Source: Maratus speciosus (Eukaryota; Arthropoda; Arachnida; Araneae; Salticidae). From it: a stretch of 64,000 nt of DNA. Below are positions 35,066-46,459 of the stretch, piece by piece. The notes beneath the pieces are model-generated. The model was not told the DNA's origin and searched no databases. It worked only from the letters and a program-made list of their open reading frames with translations. Position numbers and translations under genes: made by a program. The number at the start of each line of letters is the position of its first letter. The first letter of the stretch is position 1. Where the stretch lies: the NCBI GenBank assembly GCA_963932465.1, contig OZ010791.1, positions 152,999,915-153,063,914 of the forward strand. The letters are read 5' to 3'.

Positions 35066-36487
35066 CTCGGCCATCTTGTCCGCTTGTCGACCTCGACAGC
35101 GCGTTAAATAAGCAATAAGATATGTCAAAAAACAAAAAAAAATACTATCTAAAAATAATTAAGATCCAAAGGAAAAAAAACTGTCATTAAATAATTAAGA
35201 AAATTGAGCTAAATAATAAAAAAAAATTAATTCTAAATTTTATGTAAATTAATGCTGAGCTGCCGTGGGATATCTCCAAAAAAAAGAAGCAAAAGAATAA
35301 CAAAAAAAAATCTCAGGATAACATAAATTTGCGTCATGAGACCGTCTTTCTCATGAGCCATCATCAGGGATGAAAAATATAATCTGAAAGGCCGTCTGCC
35401 CATTATATTATCATCACGAAAACATACTGAAATCTGCCTCATCTTAGGTAGAATTTCGTTAAAAAAAACATCTTTATCCCAACGTCATTCGGGAATAAAA
35501 AAATAAAAAAAAGACGTTTGCCTCGTCTAAGCAAAAAAAAAAAAAGGATTTCCCACCAAAAGGTTTTTTTTTTTTTCGACAGCCAGCTCTTACTTCTGTA
35601 AAAAAAAGTATGCGAGGGGGGTGGGGACACATACATATATATAGCAATTCAATAAAAAGTTTACACATAAAATACAGTTTTAAAAATATAAATGCAGTTT
35701 TAAAAGTATAAATACAACAATATTCTTTTTCTTCTTGTCAAAAGTGAGTGTTCAAAAAAAAAAAATTAAAGTCCTGTGTAGATAGTCATCTTAAATAAAG
35801 TTGTTGTTTACGCAACATAAAAAAAAACACGTGTTGCGAAACAGGCAAATGAAAAAAATAATGCACCATTTGCAGTCCGAGAGAAAGATAACTTGCCATG
35901 CGCAAAAAAAAATCACCGCATGGGTTCAATAAAAAAGTTTTGAGCAGATATATATCGCTCAGAGATTTAAAAAAATGTTGAACAGAACTTCGAAAAAAAA
36001 GGCACATAAATTCTGTTAATATAAGCTGAAAAAATAAAGAATCTGTTACATATTCCACAAACTAAGAATAATTTAAAAAAAAACACTGTTGATAAAAATG
36101 CTTGGTACGCGATAACTTCTTTTAAAAAAAAAAGCACTTGAAGTTTATCGCACTGTAGAATGGCATGACACACAGAAATACGAAGAAGAAAAAAAACGTT
36201 CTGTGTTGAAGATTTCCATCAATGATTGGACTCTTGAAATGGTGAGTTACACTGGTAAACACCTCATTCTAATGTTTCGTCCAGAAAAAAAATGATCGTG
36301 GATGCTTGCTGTAATCGTAAAAAAAAACGAAGATATTGAAATAAAGTTACTAAGAAAGTCACAGATAGTAGCAGTCTAATAGTCTGTATGATATAAATGT
36401 TCTCTTAAATAAGCAGATATATGGGTGTCAAACACAGAATATATAAACACAGTTTAAAAAAAATAGTAGTAATAATAAAAAACACAT
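35066..36487. other. Non-coding 3' internal region of the LTR element, rich in A runs
   Basis: This lies between the Gag-PR stop and the 3' LTR. The plus strand carries dozens of 6-12 base A runs. On the minus strand these give short phenylalanine-rich chance frames. No RT, integrase or envelope motif is recognisable. It could be a decayed pol/env remnant or replaced sequence. Confidence 0.5.
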
Positions 36488-38674
36488 TTATGATAAATTC
36501 GTTGGTTGCACTTGTGACCTATATACGTGAAGCATATTTCTTTTTGGAAATTTAAGTCTACTTTTTCTCTTTCTCGTTGATGACTTCACAAAATGTCGGC
36601 GTATAAAAAATAAAAAAGGAATGATAAGGACACGCAGAATTTCGGTCCAATTAGTAACGTCACTCGAATCTGGAGATGGTTGGGATGTATGGAACGCCGA
36701 ATGCTGATAAATGAGTCCGTTGGCAGACGTAAACAGTAATAAACAGATGGTCAATAAGACGAGCACAGTCATGCACAGCTTGTAGGATAAGAAATTTAAA
36801 TCGTAGGAAAAACAGTCTGGCGATAATGTTGCGAGATGTTTCAGATGTGCTGAGTCAATCACTGGGTCAATTTCGATGTCAGTAGGAATATTTTCATTCG
36901 AAAAATCTTTATTTACTGTCGGCGGTTTTAGATCTTGGGGGAAAGAATTTGAAACAAGTGTTTCCATAGTGCATCTTGCATCAGGAAATGGAGGTACATA
37001 GGATTTATCTTGAGATTTCGTTGCAGATACATTATCAGACACAGTAATGCAGCTTATAAAAATACTTGTGGGTGGAGATTTAGTTAAAGTAGCTCCGTTT
37101 TTGTCGCATGTGAGAGTACCCTGAAATATGACATCTGTCCCTATGATAAGTGGCATGGGCATCTGAGAAGACTTAACTACGTAAACAGTAGTAGAAAAAG
37201 TATTATCGTCTATCTCTATATCGGTAGAAAACGATCCTATAGGTTGAATAACACGGTTACCGATACCCGACAATTGTACAGGAGCTCCGGTGAGGGGGGG
37301 AGACCCAATTTGTTCATAAATGTCTTCTCTCAGTATCGTCAGTGAGCTTCCAGTGTCCAAGATTGAATTGATTTGTAAATTAAAAATTTTTACAGGTTTC
37401 TGCATGCGCGGATGAGAATGACACATTTCTACTACGTGGATTTGTTCGTCTCGGCTTGGCGACGTCTTGTGTGAAGGGGAGGTGCCTTGAGTCGAACGCT
37501 TGCGTTCCGGCGTTTGCTCTATACACTGGCTGGAAACATGACCAAAACGTGCACATTTCATACACTTTTTTCCTTTATTTAAATGCACACAATGCGTAGA
37601 TAGGTGTCCTGGGGCTAAACAATTCCAGCAAGTTAATTTTGCAGTTTTCTCCTTCTGGTTAATCTTAGGAGTGTTGGGTGTAGTCGGTGACTTTGATTGG
37701 TAAAATTTAGAACTCTGTTCACAAATTCGTTCAAAAATTTGGAGCTTGTTTTTAAATTCGGCAAGCGTGGCGCACCCGAATAATATAGCTTTATTATGTG
37801 GTGTATCGTTAATCCCATTAATTATATAGTGAATTAAAGATATATCATCGATGTTTCCTCTTTGTGCTATTTCTTTCATTTTCAAAAAATATTCCAATAG
37901 TTTTTCGTTCGGGTGGCAGCCTCTAGCGGCTAGTAATTGATGTATCTGGGCGGACGAAGCTGATTGTCCAAATTCGCGAAACAATGCTTCTTTGAGCGAT
38001 GTATATGAAGAAATGTTATTTTCACTACGTACATACAATAATGCTAAACTTTTTAATGCCCGCTCAGCAAACACAAATTTCTGTATGTCGGACAGTTGAA
38101 ATGACTGGGCCAGAGATTCAAATCTCTGAAACCATGTTTGAACGTTATCCGTTTTATCACCACTAAACGGTGTAATTAAATGATCAATGTCATGGAAAGA
38201 AATTGTCTGTTTGGGCGCGGAGTGTGTACAGTGTACACGCGCCTGGTCTGTCTGTACTGCCAAAGGGGAAGATAAACCTGTGCTTCCACTACTATTGTGG
38301 CTATCATCAAATTCTGTATCCGATTCGGAAACTGCCGTAAACGTGTCTTTAAAAGCCGAAATATGAACTAGTGCACTTAAAATACGTTGCCCTATATCTT
38401 CCTTTGATCCATGGATGTCAATGGATAAGATATTAGCAATAGTAATCAATTGTATCTGATCGTAATCGTCCAAAATTACTTTGAGTTTATTTTCATACTC
38501 ATCGCTTTTGTCAGTAAAAGAAAAACCTTTAAATTTCCTTAAATTCGCTCTATTCTGGCGATTTTTATCGCAACCAAATATAAATTCATGCAATAATTTG
38601 ATTTTATCTGTTTTAGCCGATTTCAACTGGCTTTTAATAAAGTCAATTTCTTGTAATTCCATATTAAAAGGCAA
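36488..38674 (-). CDS. LTR retrotransposon Gag-protease polyprotein with C-terminal membrane tail, no RT or integrase
   Basis: This is the only long convincing ORF in the window (728 codons). Residues about 150-330 resemble a Ty3/Gypsy-type Gag capsid region, including the stretch PFSGDKTDNVQTWFQRF near 169-185. Two CCHC zinc knuckles follow, at C349-C362 and C371-C384, both C-X2-C-X4-H-X4-C. A retroviral-type aspartic protease follows, with active-site DTGS at 440-443 and a PLIIGTD motif at 508-514. In a complete element reverse transcriptase, RNase H and integrase would come next; here they are absent. Instead the frame runs into a hydrophobic segment (about 627-650, beginning near M635 and resembling a signal peptide), an NWT glycosylation motif (675-677), a second hydrophobic segment (about 679-691) and a basic tail. 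I infer that an internal deletion joined Gag-PR in frame to remnants of an envelope-like or other membrane ORF. The start could be M1 or M5. It lies between near-identical LTRs in the matching orientation. Confidence 0.9.
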   Translation of the reverse strand: MPFNMELQEIDFIKSQLKSAKTDKIKLLHEFIFGCDKNRQNRANLRKFKGFSFTDKSDEYENKLKVILDDYDQIQLITIANILSIDIHGSKEDIGQRILSALVHISAFKDTFTAVSESDTEFDDSHNSSGSTGLSSPLAVQTDQARVHCTHSAPKQTISFHDIDHLITPFSGDKTDNVQTWFQRFESLAQSFQLSDIQKFVFAERALKSLALLYVRSENNISSYTSLKEALFREFGQSASSAQIHQLLAARGCHPNEKLLEYFLKMKEIAQRGNIDDISLIHYIINGINDTPHNKAILFGCATLAEFKNKLQIFERICEQSSKFYQSKSPTTPNTPKINQKEKTAKLTCWNCLAPGHLSTHCVHLNKGKKCMKCARFGHVSSQCIEQTPERKRSTQGTSPSHKTSPSRDEQIHVVEMCHSHPRMQKPVKIFNLQINSILDTGSSLTILREDIYEQIGSPPLTGAPVQLSGIGNRVIQPIGSFSTDIEIDDNTFSTTVYVVKSSQMPMPLIIGTDVIFQGTLTCDKNGATLTKSPPTSIFISCITVSDNVSATKSQDKSYVPPFPDARCTMETLVSNSFPQDLKPPTVNKDFSNENIPTDIEIDPVIDSAHLKHLATLSPDCFSYDLNFLSYKLCMTVLVLLTICLLLFTSANGLIYQHSAFHTSQPSPDSSDVTNWTEILRVLIIPFLFFIRRHFVKSSTRKRKSRLKFPKRNMLHVYRSQVQPTNLS

Positions 38675-38969
38675 AAAAGGAAAGAGAAAAAAATAAACTT
38701 ACTTCAAAAGGAGTTATCCAATTGAAAAATAAATTCCTCGCCACGATATATTGAAGTAATCCAATTAATGATCCGTAGAAAAAGAATATGCAGTCGAAGA
38801 TTCATTCGTTGTACAGCGATAACTATCTTGCACAAATAAAAATAAACGAGCTTCAACCAGATGGCTAAGGGGATGAATCACGAATGTTGATAACGGGACT
38901 GAGAAGGAAGTTCTCCAATTCTGATCGGTAATAAAGCCTAGGGGATTTTACTTTTTAAATTCGTTTTGG

Positions 38970-38993
38970 ATTCAAATCGGCCTAGAGCCCACA
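38970..38993 (-). promoter_or_regulatory. Candidate tRNA primer-binding site
   Basis: Immediately inside the 5' LTR on the minus strand, a stretch of more than 20 bases is complementary to something shaped like a tRNA 3' end: acceptor strand, T-stem, then the TTCAAATC loop. The terminal CCA match is imperfect, so the tRNA cannot be named. Confidence 0.4.
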
Positions 38994-39388
38994 TGTAATA
39001 TAAGGATGATATAAGGATAAGGCCTTAGTTAATGAAAAAAAGGAGTTTAATGATTCTAGGTTATAGTTTTACATATTAAATAGAAATTATATTTACAAGT
39101 ACGGGAGGGTAGGGGGTTTTTCTGCGGCATACGCACTCGCAGAATCGTCGAGATTCCATATCGGCCTCCGCTCTCGTCTAGAGCGAGAAAGATACGTGTA
39201 ACATCAATCGCGTCAGAATGAAATCTGCTCCCGGTTGTCACTTGTTTCCAAGCGAAGAGAATGCAAACTGCATATCAGCAAATTCAGTAACATCTGCTGT
39301 TCTGCGGTAACAAGTTCTCATGGAAAAGTGCTGACCATATCTGTTGCTATGAGTAGGGTTTTATGGGAATCTAAAACCACAACTCACA
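38994..39388 (-). repeat. 5' LTR of the LTR element
   Basis: This 395-bp repeat is the 5' LTR relative to the minus-strand ORF. It matches 34671-35065 except for one T/C difference (39048 against 34725). A 61-codon ORF inside both copies is a by-product of the duplication and not a gene. Confidence 0.92.
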
Positions 39389-39535
39389 TCACGGCTAATG
39401 GAAAAAATTATTTCAAGTGCATTTTAAGGATGTTACAGACTTTCGAACAGAATGAAATTGATATGCACTTATGAAGTGCATTGTTATAGTACGAGCGCAC
39501 CACATTTGCCACGTTTGACGCGCAATTTTCAACTT
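39389..39535. repeat. Dispersed repeat R, half-copy right of the LTR element
   Basis: It resumes at TCACGGCTAATGG after the LTR and runs through TTCGAACAGAATGAAAT, CACTTATGAAGTGCA and CATTTGCCACGTTTGACGCG. The left half (GGGACAGTCAAAAGTTTTCC then GTTACATTAC) lies at 34641-34670. Confidence 0.75.
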
Positions 39536-40039
39536 GTATTTAACCGAGACCTTTCTTAAAAAATAAATTTAAATAAAATCTAAATTAGAATATTAGTAAA
39601 ATTACATCTTAAAACTAATAATTTAAAAGTTAAAAACTTTATTATTTGACTCAAAGGTCTGTAATAGCTTACGACTGGGCCCCTGACTTTGTCTACCCTC
39701 TAAATGTGAGGTATGGGAGGTGGTCGCTACGGCTCTGCTGATTCCCTAAGTTTTGAAATTAATATTTTGAGCTTATCTGTGCGAATCTGTGACTATCGAA
39801 ATATCGATTAAAGTATCGATTCTAGAATTTGGGAATCGATTCTTATTGTGATCGATTCAGTTTTATACGATGTCGATTTTAATCGATTCCTGAATTTTCC
39901 AGAATCGCCCATCACTAGTGTTGAGTGAATGATTCGGAGAGGTACTCTATATGGCCGTTAATCACCGGAGACTTTAAATTTTAGACATTTTGTCGAATAT
40001 TTAAAGGTATACTTGTCGGATTATTCTGAAACTTGAGGA

Positions 40040-40437
40040 TTATAAAGAATTTGTTTTACCTCATATTTATCAATGTCGAGAATAAAAATATACAAAATAT
40101 TTTTTTATTTTTTCCCGATTTAAAACTTCCATAAACAATCAATGTTTTTCTTCTTATTTTAGATACTTATATATTACAATTTATAACATGCATGTAACAT
40201 TTTTTGTCTTCTCTCAACATAGCTTTGAGAAAGCGTATTTTGATGAATTTGTTTGACCTCATATTTATCAACGTCGAGAATAAAAATACACAAAATATAT
40301 TTTTGTTTTTCCCCCGATTTAAAACTTTCATAAACGATCAATGTTTTTCTTCTTATTTTAGATACTTATATATTACAATTTATAACATGCATGTAACATT
40401 TTTTTTTTTTCTTCTCTCAACATAGCTTTGAAATAAT
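40040..40437. repeat. 199-bp direct tandem duplication
   Basis: Two adjacent units share CCTCATATTTATCAA.GTCGAGAATAAAAAT and TTAGATACTTATATATTAC. Landmarks lie at 40051 and 40250. Confidence 0.88.
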
Positions 40438-40818
40438 GTATTTTGATAGACTGTCAGTACATAAATATTTTTTCTATATAAACGATTTTTTCCGCATTCA
40501 AAAAAGGTAATATATATGTTAGATAATAATTCCAGGGCTTATAGGCAATAATAGTTTAATGAAGATAGGTTACTGATTTACAAAATAATTACGCTATGTA
40601 CACATTAAAATTAAGAGGGACTGGGGAAATAATCGTTGGGGGCTTCTCCCGTCTAAAGCTAACACATCTCTACTTCTGAAATCTCAGATCGTTCAAAATT
40701 TATCAAAAATTATGCCTCAGCACATAATTGTTGGGTTGGGCTTTACATCATTAGGTTTCCTGTGAAAACTTTGCTGATACATCTTATTGCTAGCATGAGT
40801 GTGTTTTAACCAGTTTTT

Positions 40819-41286
40819 GGTGCATTCGTAATTATATAAATACGTAACACCTACAAACCTCGTCTGGTCCGTACGTCTGTCCGCATATAACAGCTCAAAA
40901 ACTACCCAACCGAATGATTTGAAATTTATATAATCGTTGCAGAATTTTGTCGACTCATTTTAAATTTTATTAAAAACAAATCAAAACTTAAAAATAATTT
41001 ATAAAAGTTTTCTTCATTCTATTAAATCATATACGTAATTAATTCAATGATATCCCATGATAGGTAATGATTCTAGGTTGCCATGGTGATCACGTCCTAT
41101 TTAAGATGGAGTCCTATTATTTCCGAATTACTGAATTGAATATATATAATCTTAATAAATTCTGTATTCATGCATTTTTGCATAAGAGTGCAATAGCTAT
41201 TGCACCAAGATCTCAATATTTATAAAACTAGTTATAGTACGAACTCATCCCATTTGCAACGTTTGACATACAATTTCCGACTTGTT
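40819..41286. repeat. Dispersed repeat R, second copy
   Basis: It begins GGTGCATTCGTAATTATATA, contains GTCCGTACGTCTGTCCGC, and ends near CATTTGCAACGTTTGACAT then ACTTG. The middle is more diverged. Confidence 0.65.
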
Positions 41287-41670
41287 TATGAAAGAGAGAA
41301 AACAAATATTGTAAATTTCCTTCCACACTTTTCTTTTAACTGCGTTTCACACGTGTATCCGAATCAATTGTGTTTTCATTTAGTCCGCCTCCCCCTTCAA
41401 ATTGTTTCTCCTGTTGTTTCTTTTGTGAAATATACTTCTGACATGTTGATCAGGAAGATGCGTTTTCAAGGTCGATGAGTATATCCGAATAGGTATTTCC
41501 TCACTATTTTGATTCTATTTCTGTTTGAATGTTGTGTGTCCTTTACTTATTATGATTATCTTGCTTTAGAAACCGTAAATGTATTGTACCCTAAAATCTT
41601 CTTTCCTAAAATTGAGTAATGACTAAAATTCAGCAATATCTGTTCTCTTCCTTTTTTGTTTCGATTTGTA

Positions 41671-42083
41671 AGGCTGTTCTCAAATCCAAAGGGTCAACTT
41701 TCTGACATAAGTTTTAATTCATTTTTGTTCGGAAACGCATGAAACTAGAAGGTGTTGTTATTCAGAAACTATGTAATCGAGCTGTTTTTTCCGTTTTCTT
41801 GTAAACACAATAGATATTTCAGAAAATACTGTCAAAGTTGGCATTTAGAACTGAACTTCCGAACAAAAGAAGAAAATCCAGTCAGTAAAGGGAGAAAATG
41901 CCATGTCACGTGATCAAAATCGCTTATAACTCAATAGGTAATTGATGGATCAAAAAATGGAAAACACAGTTCGATTCCAAATCGCTTCCCTAGTCAGGTC
42001 TTCCAATTTTATATCTTTCCGTTAACAAATGAATTTGTAAATATGTCAAAACGTTTTGCGAACAGAGCAGTTGAGAACAGCCT
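41671..42083. mobile_element. TA-flanked MITE (AGGCTGTTCTCAA family), best-preserved copy
   Basis: TA flanks lie at 41669-41670 and 42084-42085. Ends AGGCTGTTCTCAA and TTGAGAACAGCCT are perfect inverted repeats. A TA duplication and short inverted ends suit a Tc1/mariner-type non-autonomous element. It is 413 bp with no gene. Confidence 0.85.
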
Positions 42084-42173
42084 TAATGTTTTTATGCGTT
42101 GTAATTTTATTTTTAATAATTCCGTAAGAATCTCGATAATTCTAAATATGTATAAAACTTTTTGACATTCGAT

Positions 42174-42212
<39 letters not shown>

Positions 42213-43904
42213 GAGAAGTGGATTTGGTTTCGAGTACCTTTAAAAGTAGTAGGATTTATTTATATTAAACATTTGAATAATATTTAAGTTATTTTAAAGA
42301 ATGAGCTTGAGCGTTTTCCATGCTAAATATGGCAAAGGCTATAGTCCATTTTACCATAACTGTCGTTCGAATGAAAAATTTTGAGTGCAGTTGTGTTTTA
42401 AAAACAAGATTGCAAATTAACTTAATTTTGACATGAATGAATAATAATAATTAAAAAAAAAAAACGAATTTTTGATCAATTCAAAAATTTTCTGACCCCT
42501 CAATATAGATTTCATCTTCAATATCTCCTTCTTTCCTTCGTTTTTAAATATTTTTTGTGGAATTAGTTTTACACGTAAAATGTCACACTTTAGACACTAA
42601 AGTCTAAAAAAAAAATAATTTTGTATTTTATTCTTACTAGACCATTTTTTCTGCGCAGATAGTTGGCCTTTGTAATATATATTTTCTCTATTTCTGTCCC
42701 TATGACCTGTTATGCTTGCCTTTATTGTATAAACTACTTTAAATCTAAGTTGTTCGGGATGGTGGGGAGAGGGGGCTATATGTAAAATTATTACAGTATA
42801 ATTCTCGAAAAAATAGGATCTGAAAAGCTTTACGGCTGTAACGTAACAGATATGGCAATAAAATTCGTAGAAAAGAATAAAATTTGGAGATTTCTTCAAA
42901 AAATTTGTACTGATGAATATCTTTAAACCAGTAACTTTCATAAAACGTTTAGTAAAATTAAAGAAGCTTATTCAGCAAATTAAAGAGATGTTTACATTAC
43001 AATTGCAAGCCTTGACAGATGTTTCTTTTCTTTTCACTCTTTTTTCTTCCGGGGGTGGGACAAAATCAAAGGCAAATGATTGAAATTACAAAAACAAATG
43101 ATTAAGGACTTGACTCTTACTTGGCTCAACTTCAGAGCTGGCAGGCGGCCGCTGGCTATAAATGTCTCAGTGTATTTGTAGCCACTACGTTGGCAACAGG
43201 ATTAATTCATTGATCCTTGTGTTTATGACAGGAAAGAATCTTCTAGCGTAATCCTCTGTATTCCATATTAAAGTTCCTTTTTTTTCTTTCAATCTTTTTA
43301 TTTTAAAAATATTAAAACCCAAAAATATTAAAAGAAAATCTTATTTTCATTTAATCTTAATACTGTTCTTTTTTTTTTTTTTTGGGGGGGGGGGGGGGGC
43401 ATTAAATTATTAGAAAATTACATGATATTTTTCAGCCATAATTTTTTTTTAAATGCAGAAATTTTAATTTATAAAGCTTCCTATTAACTAAAAAACAGAA
43501 AAACTAGAAGAGTTTTAGTATTAATTTCATAGTTCCAGTACGAATTATCATATTGCAGTTAACACAATTTTAAAATGATATTATCAACACAAATAGCCAT
43601 TTTCAAATAAATTGAATATTTAGGTTTATCAATAATTACATTTTTATATGAATAATGTATCGTGAAAACTAATTATTAAAGACATTATCACAAAATCAGT
43701 ATTGTAATTATTTTATATAGAAAAAATCATATATAGAAAAACTAAATTCAGTGATGTTATGATGATTAACTTAAAGAGGTGTTCAGGAGGGTCCTCCTTC
43801 TAATGTATATATATACAAAAAAAAAAAAAAAAATCACAAAAAATAGACAATACTGGAGCATCAGTGCATGTAGTAGTATTTTGCGTTACAATTTGCAAGA
43901 GTTA
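42084..43904. other. AT-rich DNA, no recognised gene
   Basis: It contains a T33 run, a G16 run at 43384-43399 and a 114-codon minus frame (42597-42941) without known motifs. Confidence 0.45.
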
Positions 43905-44070
43905 TACGAGGGTGTATCAATACGTTTTTGCCCTCACATAGAAATAATCGAGTGAAATTTATGAAATTACTACATTGTTCTACATTGCTACATTATTGCT
44001 ACATAGTCCTTTCTATATAGTCGCCGTGCGCAGTAACACATTTCTGCAGACGGTATTTCAAAGAGAGGGG
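43905..44070 (-). pseudogene. mariner 3'-end relic
   Basis: The segment ACGAGGGTGTATCAATACG near 43916 resembles a mariner terminal repeat. On the minus strand the nearby frame ends YRLQKCVTAHGDYIERTM and a stop at 43999, the usual C-terminal ending of mariner transposases. Upstream coding is replaced by G/C-tract sequence after about 44070. Confidence 0.55.
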
Positions 44071-44427
44071 GGAGGATGTATTCCAGGAGGCGCGATAGTA
44101 GACCCAAGGGGGGCATTTTTCTAACTTTTACCGACCCCCACATGTGACATATTGTTGGAAAGGGCTGTGACCACTTATTCGTGCTGTGCACCCCCTCCCC
44201 CAATATTTGCCCTCTGGGGGGACTTTTCTAAATTTTGCGGACATCATTCATGACCTACGATAAGATAAATGTAGAAACTTTTGTGTTACGCTGAATATGT
44301 GACAAAATAAAAATGAACGTAGAAAAGCACAAAAAGTCTGAACATATTTGAAGAGCTTAGTGGAAGAACGTGTTTATGATACATTTTCTCAAAAATTGTT
44401 TTATTCTATGGATGTCAGCGTTATGAG

Positions 44428-45744
44428 TAGGGTGTCAATGATTTTAATCAGTTGATTTAAATCAGCGATTAAAATCATGATTTTAATTAACCGATTTTTT
44501 TTTAATCACTGATTTAAATCAAAAATTTTCTAAATGTTTGAAATGTCAAAAAAAGTATTAAAATCTAACATAAACATAAGTTGAAAGTTTCTACAGGTAT
44601 TTTGACTTATGAATAAACAAAAAAAGAACTTTAAATAATTGTTTCTAAACTTAATTCATGAGTATTGTAAAAAATTAAAAACAGTTGAGTTTATAAAAAG
44701 CATTGTTTTTAAGTTTTTATCCAAATTAAAGCAGTTTCATTTTAAAATGATATTTAAATCTAATATAATTTGAAATGTCATAAATTCCTTTAGGTAATCA
44801 ATTTATGCATTATTTTATATAAAATTACACATAGCAAGTGTAATACATTTCTACAAGAAAAAGAATAAATAGTAATTAACAGCAATCTCAAGTTAAAGAA
44901 GAATGAAAGAATGACATCTTTTCAAAGCTAAATTGTAAATGAATGGCATAAGAGAAAAATAAATAATTGGTATAAAAACGCTAAGCTCAGCAAGAGCTTT
45001 TTCGGTATAGGTTAAATAAATGTTTTTAATTTTGTAACTCATATATACTGAATAAAAAATAATAATATGGGATTGAAAAGGCATCAAAATTTTTCTTTAA
45101 AAAAATGAACCATTGAAAGCTAATAATCCACACTGAGAGGTAATAATGCTGTTACTTAAATATTTTGAGGATTTCAGATATAAGTGGCTAACTTAGATTT
45201 ATCCTACATGAATGAGTTTAACTCATTTTCATAATTCTTTTGGTTATCATATACATACATGTGTGTAAGTTTAGATTTTGGTGGTTTACAGTAATTTTAC
45301 AAAATACAAATGCAAAACGAGCTGCAAATAATATTTGTTAGTTTTGTTATTTGTGTTACTAACTAATGGAATTACTTATTTGCAGTTTTTATTAATCCTG
45401 TAATTATACTATTTCTTCTAGGACTTTTTTAATGGTGCCGCACCATGCCCCTTTTGAAATTGGCAAAATGCACTGTGCCTTAAAAAATATAAAATGCACC
45501 GTGCCTTAAAAAAAATAGTTGAAATTCACCTGTAGTTGTAGCCAGAGATTTCTTGTAAAAAACTTCCCCATTCAACAGTATTTCTAAACTCATGTGGCCA
45601 AGATCTTGCAAAAATATAGAACTTTATTTCTTTAGAAAATACAGGATATTATTAAAATATGTTATTTAATTGTATTTTTCAATTTGTTATTCATAAAATT
45701 ATTAAAAATTAAGGACACTTTATTTATTATACTAAAAATTATTC

Positions 45745-45777
<33 letters not shown>

Positions 45778-46349
45778 CATTACTAAACACATTACTAATA
45801 GATTTCCTCATGAAATAGTACCCTTTCTTTGGAACTAGCATCCTGTCCTTTTTTCTTTCTAAAATGAATTCTACATTATTATCATTTTAATAATTAAGGC
45901 TTAAAAATGCATAATATGTTCCTGATTAGAGAGCTAATTGTTTAATAATTATTAATTTGAAGTAGTGTTAACTAAATATTAAATCCAATTATTAATAATA
46001 TGTTAAATATCACTAGTATTTATAAAGTTTTACAATATTAATGTATATACCATATATAATGTATATAACAATATATAATGTATATACGATACTACCTAAT
46101 GAAACTACTAATTTGCAGTCTTTATAATTTCTGTAATTACTAACTAATTATAATTTTATTAATTAAAGTGTAAAAACAAATTATGTTAGCAATTAGTGGT
46201 TTAATTGTTTTGGAAACACCTAAAACTCTTGGTAACTATTCAGTATTTGAACGCAGGGGAAAAAAATCATAAAAATCCGATTAAAATAAAAAAAATCCGA
46301 TTTAAATCAAAAAAATCCGATTTTTTTTTTTTTTTTTTTTTACACTCTA
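44428..46349. mobile_element. hAT-like non-autonomous element, 1.9 kb
   Basis: The perfect 8-bp duplication GTTATGAG flanks it (44420-44427 and 46350-46357). Ends are TAGGGTGT and ACACTCTA. Both ends carry subterminal clusters of GATTTAAATC/AAATCCGATT motifs (44445-44525 and 46265-46325). The interior is AT-rich without a recognisable transposase. Confidence 0.8.
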
Positions 46350-46459
46350 GTTATGAGGTATTATATCATATGGTAAAACTAAAATACTAAAATTCTATTT
46401 AGTATTGTAGATATACAGTCGCATAATGAAGAGAACGAATATTTTTTCAACAGGATTAA

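Larger units (their letters stand above)
34671..39388 (-). mobile_element. Young non-autonomous LTR retrotransposon, Ty3/Gypsy-like, 4.7 kb
   Basis: Two direct repeats of 395 bp (34671-35065 and 38994-39388) flank the Gag-PR ORF. They begin TG and end CA, and differ at one base that I can see, which indicates a very recent insertion. The flanks are TTAC on the left and TCAC on the right, an imperfect 4-bp target duplication. The uninterrupted target is preserved in a paralogous repeat near 47425-47445, which reads through the junction. On the minus strand the sequence just inside the 5' LTR contains TGGGCTCTAGGCCGATTTGA, whose complement looks like a tRNA 3' acceptor and T-loop (TTCAAATC), so it is a candidate primer-binding site. 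The polypurine tract next to the other LTR is weak. With no RT or integrase, movement would need proteins supplied by a related element. Confidence 0.92.
26218..39917. mobile_element. 13.7-kb interval bounded by hAT-like ends and a perfect 8-bp target duplication
   Basis: The left end begins TAGTGATGGGCGATT and the right end finishes AATCGCCCATCACTA. The flanking octamers are identical: GTGTTGAG at 26210-26217 and 39918-39925. Both ends carry subterminal ATCGAT-type repeats (26235-26310 and 39790-39890), as expected for hAT transposase-binding regions. An unoccupied paralog of the site lies near 23755-23772, where flanking sequence similar to both sides is continuous. The interval contains a 145-bp array, four MITEs, a piggyBac-like element and the LTR element; no transposase was found. 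It is either a very large non-autonomous hAT element or, perhaps more simply, a small MITE later swollen by nested insertions and duplications. Confidence 0.75.
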
